Position numbers and translations under genes: made by a program. A stretch of DNA of 9,497 nucleotides from an uncultured Lachnospiraceae bacterium (lineage in GTDB: Bacteria > Bacillota > Clostridia > Lachnospirales > Lachnospiraceae). Every line of letters begins with the position of its first letter. Positions within the stretch are counted from its first letter, which is position 1. Positions 1-5,195 of the stretch are shown here, in pieces. The stretch lies in contig CAJUTC010000072.1 in NCBI GenBank assembly GCA_910589195.1, forward strand, positions 1 through 9,497, given 5' to 3'. The notes beneath the pieces were generated by a model that did no database searches, was not told where the DNA came from, and was given only the letters and a program-made list of their open reading frames with translations.

Positions 1-533
1 CCCTGCGCAATATCGTCAAAACCGCAGGCGTGACCACCGGGGCGTTTTACGGTTACTATGACAGCAAAGAGGAACTGTTTGCGGCTTTGGTGAACCCGGC
101 CTATGAATATATGATGGGGCGGTATAAGCAGACCCATGAATATTTTGAAAGCCTGCCCATGGAAAAGCAGCCAGAGCAGATGGGAAAGATGTCATCAGAG
201 TGTATGAATGAGCTGCTGGCATATTCCTGTGAGCATATGGATGAATTTTACCTGATCCTGAAATGCTCCGAGGGTACGAAATACGCATCCATGATTGATG
301 ATATGGTGGAGATCGAGGTGGAAGCCACCCATAATTATTATAAGGTTTTGGAGCAGCTTGGAACTCCTTCCCCCAAAATTGATAAAAGGCTGGAACATAT
401 CATGGCAACAGGGATGATAGGCGCCTTTTTTGAAATGATCCTTCATAGGATGCCTTTTGACGACGCAAAGGTGTTTTTGCAGCAGTTAAATGATTTTTAT
501 ACCGCAGGGTGGATGAAAATCATGGGACAGTGA
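1..533 (+). CDS. TetR/AcrR-family transcriptional regulator, 5' end missing
   Basis: The reading frame is already open at base 3 and ends at TGA 531-533, giving 176 visible residues; the true start lies outside the window. The first visible residues (LRNIVKTAGVTTGAFYGYYD, then SKEEL) are the second half of a TetR-type helix-turn-helix: the recognition helix followed by the hallmark YxYYxSKEEL segment. About 20-25 N-terminal residues are missing. The remaining ~145 residues are the all-helical ligand-binding domain, which is too variable to name an inducer. It stands directly upstream of two ABC exporter genes in the same orientation, with a perfect palindrome between them, so I infer a local repressor of the transporter operon that releases DNA when it binds an exported compound. 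The helix-turn-helix assignment is firm; the target and ligand are inference. Confidence 0.9.
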   Translation, partial: LRNIVKTAGVTTGAFYGYYDSKEELFAALVNPAYEYMMGRYKQTHEYFESLPMEKQPEQMGKMSSECMNELLAYSCEHMDEFYLILKCSEGTKYASMIDDMVEIEVEATHNYYKVLEQLGTPSPKIDKRLEHIMATGMIGAFFEMILHRMPFDDAKVFLQQLNDFYTAGWMKIMGQ

Positions 534-553
534 TCCGAGCCAACAGCTAATAT

Positions 554-597
554 ATAGAAAGTTTGCATTGCGGGCTTTCTATTATATTTTCTTTATT
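554..597 (+). terminator. Probable weak rho-independent terminator after the TetR gene
   Basis: ATAGAAAG (554-561) pairs perfectly with CTTTCTAT (575-582). Between them GC (565-566) pairs with GC (570-571) around an ATT loop, with three T-G wobbles joining the two stems. A T-rich run (583-597) follows. The stem is AT-rich, so termination may be partial and allow read-through into the ABC genes. Confidence 0.5.
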
Positions 598-614
598 AGT
601 TAGCTATAACTAAT
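595..614. promoter_or_regulatory. Perfect 20-bp palindrome, probable TetR-family operator
   Basis: ATTAGTTAGCTATAACTAAT has two perfect 8-base arms (595-602 and 607-614) around GCTA. Size, symmetry and position between a TetR-family gene and the genes it probably controls fit an operator bound by a TetR dimer. I see no strong consensus promoter nearby: TATAAC (605-610) lies inside the palindrome and TATAGG (623-628) just after it, but neither has a good -35 box. Binding by the upstream regulator is inference. Confidence 0.6.
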
Positions 615-639
615 CAATGTTTTATAGGGGTAACAGGGA

Positions 640-804
640 ATGACTGCAGCGTTTCCTTTATCATACCAAAGGGCATACCGTAATGCGTGTCCCTGCGGGA
701 CGGGCGGACTTTGTCCGTCAAGGTATAAAAAGTATAAAGGAGGTTTTATCTTTGAAAAAAGAATCCAATTTAAAGCGGCTCCTGGAGTATGCCGGGAGCT
801 ATAA
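640..804 (+). CDS. Possible 54-aa leader ORF overlapping the first ABC gene
   Basis: An ATG at 640 opens a 54-codon frame ending at TAA 802-804, which runs across the leader hairpins and overlaps the start of the first ABC gene (752) by 53 bases in another frame. AGGGG at 626-630 lies 9 bases upstream, an acceptable ribosome binding site. The peptide has a cysteine- and glycine-rich middle (NACPCGTGGLCPSRYKKYKG) and is otherwise basic. I do not recognise it. It could be a leader peptide whose translation affects the hairpins and the downstream TTG start, or a chance frame; the sequence does not decide. Confidence 0.25.
   Translation: MTAAFPLSYQRAYRNACPCGTGGLCPSRYKKYKGGFIFEKRIQFKAAPGVCREL
689..719 (+). 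promoter_or_regulatory. Two tandem hairpins in the ABC operon leader
   Basis: The first hairpin is GTCCC (689-693), loop TGC, GGGAC (697-701). One base later comes GGCGGAC (703-709), loop TTT, GTCCGTC (713-719), with one G-U pair. GGAC of the first hairpin could pair instead with GTCC of the second, so alternative folds are possible. There is no T-run, so these are not simple terminators. They end 16 bases before the Shine-Dalgarno of the first ABC gene, where folding could influence translation. Confidence 0.45.
736..743 (+). promoter_or_regulatory. Strong ribosome binding site that fixes the TTG start at 752
   Basis: AAAGGAGG at 736-743 lies 8 bases before TTG 752-754. This is an ideal Shine-Dalgarno and spacing. 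The in-frame ATG at 683 has no such site and would add 23 residues unlike an ABC exporter N-terminus, encoded by the leader hairpins. Confidence 0.85.
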
Positions 805-2527
805 GTACCTGACCATAGCGTCATGGATCTTTAGTGCGCTGAGTGCTCTGGTGGCGCTGCTTCCGTTCGTGTACATTTGGAAAGTCATCAAAGAAGTTTT
901 GGATGTGGCTCCGAATTACGGGGATGTGCAGGCTCTGTCCCATAACGGCTGTATGGCGGTAGTTTTCGCAGTGGCAGCGATCCTGATTTATATTGCGGCT
1001 CTGATATGTTCCCATCTGGCGGCATTCCGAGTGCAGGCAAATATGCGGACAAAGGCAATGCACCACATCGTAACCCTGCCAATGGGTTTCATGGACAGCA
1101 TCGGCAGCGGAAAAGTTAGGAAGATTGTTTATGAATCCAGTGCGGCAACAGAAACTTATCTTGCTCACCAGCTTCCCGACAAGGCGAATGCCCTTGCAAC
1201 ACCTGTGGGGCTTATCGTTCTTCTGCTTGTCTTTGACTGGCGGCTGGGGCTTTTAAGCCTCCTGCCGGTGGCGGCGGCGTTTGTCATCATGAGCGTCATG
1301 ACGGGAAAACAGATGCGTAAGAAAATGGAAGAATACAACAACGCCCTGGGACAGATGGCGGGTGAGGCGGTGGAGTATGTAAGGGGCATTTCGGTGGTCA
1401 AAACCTTCGGCCAGTCGGTGTTCTCTTTCAGGCGGTTCAAAGAAGCCATCGACAATTATGAGAAATGGGTGATCGCCTATACAAAAGACCTGCGCTTCCC
1501 CATGATGTGCTACACTACGCTGGTAAATGGGATTTTTGCGGTACTGGTCGCGGCGGCGCTTGTGATGACATCGGGCGGGGTGACAAATGAGTTTTTACTG
1601 AATTTGATGTATTACATCATCATCACGCCGATTATTACGCTGACGCTGACAAAGATCATGTATGCCAGCGAGAATAAGCTGATCGTGGCGGATGCCATGT
1701 CCCGTATCGACAGTATCCTGGAAATGGAGCCGCTGCCGGAAACAGATCATCCGAAACATCCGAAAGACAATTCCGTGGAGCTTTCCGGGGTTTCCTTCCG
1801 GTATAAGGATGCTGAGAGGAACGCGCTGGAAAACATTTCTCTCACAATCAGACCGGGTGAACACGTTGCTTTTGTTGGGCCGTCGGGCGGAGGAAAGACC
1901 ACCCTTGCCAGCATCGTGGCAAGGTTCTGGGATGTAAGAGAAGGCAGCGTGAAAATCGGCGGCGTCAATGTAAAGGATATCCCAAAAGAAGAGCTGATGG
2001 ATACGGTTTCCTTTGTCTTTCAGGATTCCAAACTTCTGAAGACATCCATTTTGGAAAATGTAAGGATGGCGAAACCGGACGCTTCCCGGGACGAAATTCT
2101 GAAAGCCCTCCACGACGCGCAGTGCGATGATATCCTTGAAAAACTGCCAAAAGGTGTGGATACGGTGGTAGGCGCAAAGGGTGTGTACCTGTCGGGCGGG
2201 GAGCAGCAGCGTATTTCCATTGCGAGGGTGATGCTGAAAAACGCGCCAATCCTGATACTGGATGAGGCAACTGCTTTTGCAGACCCGGACAACGAGGCAA
2301 ATGTGCAGGCGGCGTTTTCTGTGCTTGCAAAGGGAAAGACCGTACTGATGATCGCACACAGGCTTTCCACCGTTACCGGCACAGACAGGATTGTGGTAAT
2401 CAAAGACGGAAAGATAGAAGATACAGGCACACACGACCAGCTTAAGGATAAGGACGGCCTGTATGCCGAAATGTGGAAACAGTACAACAAAGCCGCAAAA
2501 TGGAAGGTAGGTGTTTCAAATGCATGA
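752..2527 (+). CDS. ABC exporter half-transporter (membrane domain + ATPase), first subunit
   Basis: This 591-residue protein is a fused permease-ATPase half transporter of the exporter type. Residues ~19-310 form the membrane domain, with hydrophobic segments near 19-46, 66-92, 149-186, 253-275 and 283-302. Residues ~340-580 form the ATPase: Walker A GPSGGGKTT (K382), Q-loop Q424, signature LSGGEQQR (480-487), Walker B with D504 and catalytic E505, and H-loop H536. The D-loop region reads ATAFADPDNE instead of the common ATASLD; I recall this variant from siderophore-type transporters such as the YbtP/IrtA group, which is a memory-based hint and not proof of substrate. The TTG start is chosen for its perfect Shine-Dalgarno. 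It overlaps the next gene by 8 bases, so the two halves are probably translationally coupled and form a heterodimer in the cell membrane. The substrate is unknown. Confidence 0.92.
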   Translation: MKKESNLKRLLEYAGSYKYLTIASWIFSALSALVALLPFVYIWKVIKEVLDVAPNYGDVQALSHNGCMAVVFAVAAILIYIAALICSHLAAFRVQANMRTKAMHHIVTLPMGFMDSIGSGKVRKIVYESSAATETYLAHQLPDKANALATPVGLIVLLLVFDWRLGLLSLLPVAAAFVIMSVMTGKQMRKKMEEYNNALGQMAGEAVEYVRGISVVKTFGQSVFSFRRFKEAIDNYEKWVIAYTKDLRFPMMCYTTLVNGIFAVLVAAALVMTSGGVTNEFLLNLMYYIIITPIITLTLTKIMYASENKLIVADAMSRIDSILEMEPLPETDHPKHPKDNSVELSGVSFRYKDAERNALENISLTIRPGEHVAFVGPSGGGKTTLASIVARFWDVREGSVKIGGVNVKDIPKEELMDTVSFVFQDSKLLKTSILENVRMAKPDASRDEILKALHDAQCDDILEKLPKGVDTVVGAKGVYLSGGEQQRISIARVMLKNAPILILDEATAFADPDNEANVQAAFSVLAKGKTVLMIAHRLSTVTGTDRIVVIKDGKIEDTGTHDQLKDKDGLYAEMWKQYNKAAKWKVGVSNA

Positions 2528-4256
2528 AAAGCTAAAGCACACGTTTGCCCTGTCTGACAAGGGCGCAAAGGATATGGTGGTGGCGTTTTTTGCCTGCATC
2601 CTGCATAACCTTTCCCTGATGGTTCCGGTAGTGCTGTTATATAATCTCATCGGTGACCTGCTGGATGGGGGCATTCTGGAGGGGAAAAGTACATTTTACA
2701 TTGCGGGGCTTTTCATCGCCCTTGGACTCATTATGCTAACATATTACATCCAGTACAACGCCACCTTTTTTGCCACCTATGTGGAAAGCGGCGTGAGGAG
2801 GCTTTCCCTTGCGGAGAAGCTGCGGAAGATCCCCCTGTCCTTTTTCGGAAAAAAAGATCTGTCCGATCTGACAACGGTTATTATGGCGGATTGCGCGACC
2901 TTGGAGAGCGGGTTGTCCCACTGGGTGCCGGAATTTATAGGTTCGCTTATTTCCACCCTTTTGATTGCGGCAGGACTCTTTTTCTTCGACTGGCGCATGG
3001 CTCTTGCCTCCCTGTGGGTGCTGCCTGTTTCTTTCGGCATCATCCTTGCCACGGCAGGCATTATGCGGATTCGGCAGGAAAAGGTGACGGAGGTGTCCAT
3101 TGCGTGTTCAGACGGCATCCAGGAATGCCTGGAAACGCTGCGTGACCTGAAAGCAAACAATGCAGAACCTGGATACCTGAAAGGGCTGGATAAAAAAATA
3201 AAGGATGTGGAGAAATATACAGTGATCGGCGAGCTTACCAATGCGGTATTCCATACCTGCGGGCGCATGGTGCTGAAGCTCGGTATCGCTACAACTGTGT
3301 TGGCGGGAGGCGCGCTGTTAGCAGACGGAAAGATTACCCTGCTCACGTTTTTTGCTTTTATGATTTTAGTTTCCCGCATATATGACCCATTGATCGCTGC
3401 ATTGGATAATTTAAGTGCGGTTATTATGATAAGGAATATCCAGTGCAGGAGGATGGACGAAATCTTAAATCACCCAGAACAGAAAGGCGCAGAGAAGCTG
3501 ACAAACAGAGGATATGACATTACCTTTGACCATGTTGGGTTTTCCTATAACAGCGGGGAAATGGTCTTAAAAGATGTGTCTTTTACAGCAAAGCAGGGGC
3601 AGGTCACTGCGCTGGTGGGGCCTTCCGGCGGCGGAAAGACGACGGTTTCCCGCCTTGCCTCAAGGTTCTGGGATATCCAGAAGGGCAAGATTACGGTAGG
3701 CGGCATGGACATCTCGAAAATTGACCCGGAATCGCTCATGGCCCTGTATTCCATCGTGTTCCAGGATGTGACGCTGTTTAACAACACGGTCATGGAGAAT
3801 ATCCGCCTGGGGCGAAAGGATGCGACCGATGAAGAGGTGCTTGAAGCGGCGAGGATTGCCAACGTGGATGAATTTGCCAAGAAGCTCCCGGACAAGTGGA
3901 ACACCTTAATTGGTGAGAATGGCTGCGAGCTGTCAGGCGGGGAACGCCAGCGTATCTCGATTGCCAGGGCATTTCTGAAGGACGCTCCGATTATCCTGCT
4001 GGATGAGGCGACGGCAAGCCTTGACGTGGAAAATGAAACGCTGATTCAGGAATCCCTGTCAAGGCTGATTGAGAATAAGACGGTTATGATTATTGCCCAC
4101 CGTATGCGTACCGTTGCCGGGGCAGATAAGGTTGTTGTTCTCTCGGAAGGCACAGTGGCGGAGCAGGGCCGTTCCGATATTCTCTTGAAAAAGAACGGCA
4201 TCTATGCCCGCATGGTGAAGCTCCAGACGCAGAGCCAGAATTGGGCGATGGAATAA
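2520..4256 (+). CDS. ABC exporter half-transporter, second subunit
   Basis: This 578-residue fused permease-ATPase pairs with the gene before it. Membrane segments lie near 19-47, 59-84, 138-180 and 247-293. The ATPase has Walker A GPSGGGKTT (K373), Q-loop Q415, signature LSGGERQR (471-478), Walker B with D495 and catalytic E496, a standard ATASLD D-loop, and H527. Both halves keep a catalytic glutamate and a full signature, so neither ATP site is visibly degenerate. I prefer ATG 2520, which has TAGGTG 6 bases upstream and overlaps the preceding stop; an in-frame GTG at 2511 would add three residues and is possible. Together with the TetR regulator it looks like an inducible export system for drugs or toxic compounds, or a siderophore-type transporter. 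The substrate cannot be read from sequence. Confidence 0.92.
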   Translation: MHEKLKHTFALSDKGAKDMVVAFFACILHNLSLMVPVVLLYNLIGDLLDGGILEGKSTFYIAGLFIALGLIMLTYYIQYNATFFATYVESGVRRLSLAEKLRKIPLSFFGKKDLSDLTTVIMADCATLESGLSHWVPEFIGSLISTLLIAAGLFFFDWRMALASLWVLPVSFGIILATAGIMRIRQEKVTEVSIACSDGIQECLETLRDLKANNAEPGYLKGLDKKIKDVEKYTVIGELTNAVFHTCGRMVLKLGIATTVLAGGALLADGKITLLTFFAFMILVSRIYDPLIAALDNLSAVIMIRNIQCRRMDEILNHPEQKGAEKLTNRGYDITFDHVGFSYNSGEMVLKDVSFTAKQGQVTALVGPSGGGKTTVSRLASRFWDIQKGKITVGGMDISKIDPESLMALYSIVFQDVTLFNNTVMENIRLGRKDATDEEVLEAARIANVDEFAKKLPDKWNTLIGENGCELSGGERQRISIARAFLKDAPIILLDEATASLDVENETLIQESLSRLIENKTVMIIAHRMRTVAGADKVVVLSEGTVAEQGRSDILLKKNGIYARMVKLQTQSQNWAME

Positions 4257-4346
4257 TAAGGGAAATATGCGAAGTATCTTCCCAATCGAGTAGGGGAACT
4301 TTTCCCCCTGCTCGTCGTGCCGGGGTGGAGCCGCTCTAGTGGTCAT
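4257..4346 (-). pseudogene. Possible 5' remnant of a minus-strand gene, cut at the ABC module edge
   Basis: On the minus strand an ATG (4344-4346) is preceded by GGAG with a 6-base spacer and opens a frame beginning MTTRAAPPRHDEQGEKFPYS. About 30 codons fit before the frame runs into the antisense of the second ABC gene, where it continues only as a shadow to 4059. The good ribosome binding site and the coupling with the frame just upstream (11-base overlap) look like a real gene start that lost its body where the ABC module adjoins it. I do not recognise the family with certainty; a mobile-element gene is my guess. It may also be noise. Confidence 0.3.
4287..4314 (+). repeat. GC-rich hairpin just downstream of the ABC operon
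   Basis: CGAGTAGGGG (4287-4296) pairs with CCCCTGCTCG (4305-4314) over 10 base pairs including one G-U, with an 8-base loop. No T-run follows on either strand, so it is not a typical terminator. It could protect the 3' end of the mRNA or simply belong to the remnant coding sequence read on the minus strand. Confidence 0.5.
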
Positions 4347-4425
4347 ATTCTTCTCCAAAGCGCATACGGAAATTGGTGTCAAAATGTCTTGGGGTGTAAG
4401 GATAACTTTTGTGAAACGGGTTGGC
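4336..4425 (-). pseudogene. Possible 3' remnant of a minus-strand gene ending FRMRFGEEYDH
   Basis: A minus-strand frame is open from 4425 to TAG at 4336-4338 and encodes 29 residues ending in FRMRFGEEYDH, rich in charged and aromatic residues and protein-like in composition. It starts right after an in-frame TAA (4426-4428) that is part of a good AAGGAGG site, but no usable start codon stands at the right distance, so the gene appears broken. Its stop overlaps the ATG of the next minus-strand frame, as in compact operons of integrative elements. The family is not identified. Confidence 0.25.
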
Positions 4426-4546
4426 TTACCTCCTTCTCAATAAGACAGAGCATCATGATGGCATTGTTTGATCAGAAAAAGGCTGTGGAGTAGTTTGGTA
4501 TAGCGGCAGCCATATGAACCGCATCCCCTGCAGGCGAAACAGATAC

Positions 4547-4579
4547 GGAGGCTCTTTCGGGAGCCTTCTTCTTTTTATT
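4547..4579 (+). terminator. Rho-independent terminator
   Basis: GGAGGCTC (4547-4554) pairs with GAGCCTTC (4561-4568) over 8 base pairs with one G-U, loop TTTCGG, followed by the T-rich run TTCTTTTTATT (4569-4579). It is oriented to stop plus-strand transcription, about 290 bases after the second ABC gene, and insulates the genes further right from the left module. Confidence 0.85.
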
Positions 4580-4960
4580 CTCGGGCAGACGAGGTTTCCT
4601 GACTAGGTTTTCGCGGATATCCTAATTCATCCATTCTCGTGGCCTACACAAATTCTGCTCAACTCTATCCGCAAAAAACAGTGTTTTTCCTTCATTTGGT
4701 GTTTTTCATAGTCATGCCCCATCCCCCGTTTCCATATTTGTATCGGAATAGAAAAACAATGCAAAAGCTAAAAATACAAAAACTAAAGTTTCATAAAATA
4801 TTTATCCCTCGAAGCAGTAATATTACAAACATAGTGTCAAGCCCAATGAAATACACAAAAAATTTATCAAAAGATCCCCAGAGAAACAGTGAGCTTTACC
4901 AAGGTGCAGCTTAAAAAATATGCATACGATTCTTAAGATTTTTCCCTGCTATGTAAGTAG
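4580..4960. other. Intergenic stretch with no supported gene
   Basis: Apart from the inverted repeat at 4608-4677 I see no gene, RNA or clear site here. A plus-strand frame from GTG 4639 to 4916 has no ribosome binding site and a composition typical of translated AT-rich noncoding DNA. Confidence 0.6.
4608..4677. repeat. Imperfect 12-bp inverted repeat at the GC shift
   Basis: TTTTCGCGGATA (4608-4619) and TATCCGCAAAAA (4666-4677) are inverted copies with one mismatch, separated by 46 bases. They lie where GC-rich DNA gives way to AT-rich DNA. This could be a recombinase-binding or element-end repeat, or chance; no target duplication or integrase is visible. Confidence 0.3.
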
Positions 4961-4963
4961 TTG

Positions 4964-4993
4964 TTGCTGTTTTATAGGAAACTGTGGTAGAAT
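4964..4993 (+). promoter_or_regulatory. Probable promoter upstream of the radical SAM operon
   Basis: TTGCTG (4964-4969) and TAGAAT (4988-4993) form a sigma-70-type -35/-10 pair with an 18-base spacer. The -10 lies in TGTGGTAGAAT (4983-4993), which is repeated exactly at 5003-5013. The second copy lacks a clear -35 box. Transcription from here would give a leader of roughly 190 bases before the radical SAM gene. Confidence 0.5.
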
Positions 4994-5013
4994 AGCTTCG
5001 TATGTGGTAGAAT
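4983..5013 (+). repeat. Exact 11-bp direct repeat, two copies 20 bases apart
   Basis: TGTGGTAGAAT occurs at 4983-4993 and 5003-5013. The 20-base period is about two helical turns, so both copies would face the same side of the DNA. They may be tandem -10 regions or a regulator site. Confidence 0.7.
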
Positions 5014-5195
5014 GTACATGAAAATAAAATTGTTGAAGATTTTGAATTTTGCACCATTTGGAGTTCAAAAAAGGCCTGATTCGCCGACCTGGCAGGAACC
5101 TTATTTGCAGCAGATTTCTTAAAATCAACCGATTTTCCATGCCACAAAAATATCTTAAAATTTATGCAATATAAATAAAAATATAAGGAAAAATC

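Noticed and set aside
683..751. ATG at 683 as the start of the first ABC gene
   Set aside because: It has no ribosome binding site and its extra 23 codons cover the leader hairpins. TTG 752 has AAAGGAGG at 8 bases and gives a normal N-terminus.
1595..2434. Long minus-strand open frame (279 codons) inside the first ABC gene
   Set aside because: It is antisense to the conserved ATPase domain, and its product has no recognisable domain and is rich in His, Cys and Arg as expected of a shadow frame.
4451..4460. 10-bp palindrome CATCATGATG
   Set aside because: Short, isolated, not placed at a promoter or start; likely chance.
4639..4916. Plus-strand 91-codon frame in the junction
   Set aside because: GTG start without a ribosome binding site, composition typical of AT-rich noncoding DNA, no domain.
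5121..5136. Hairpin AAAATC-AACC-GATTTT before the radical SAM gene
   Set aside because: A 6-bp mostly AT stem with no T-run; too weak for a terminator and without other regulatory features.
4994..5195. Cobalamin or other riboswitch in the leader of the radical SAM gene
   Set aside because: I looked because the protein has a B12-binding-like domain, but no B12-box or other conserved riboswitch core can be seen and the leader is mostly AT-rich.
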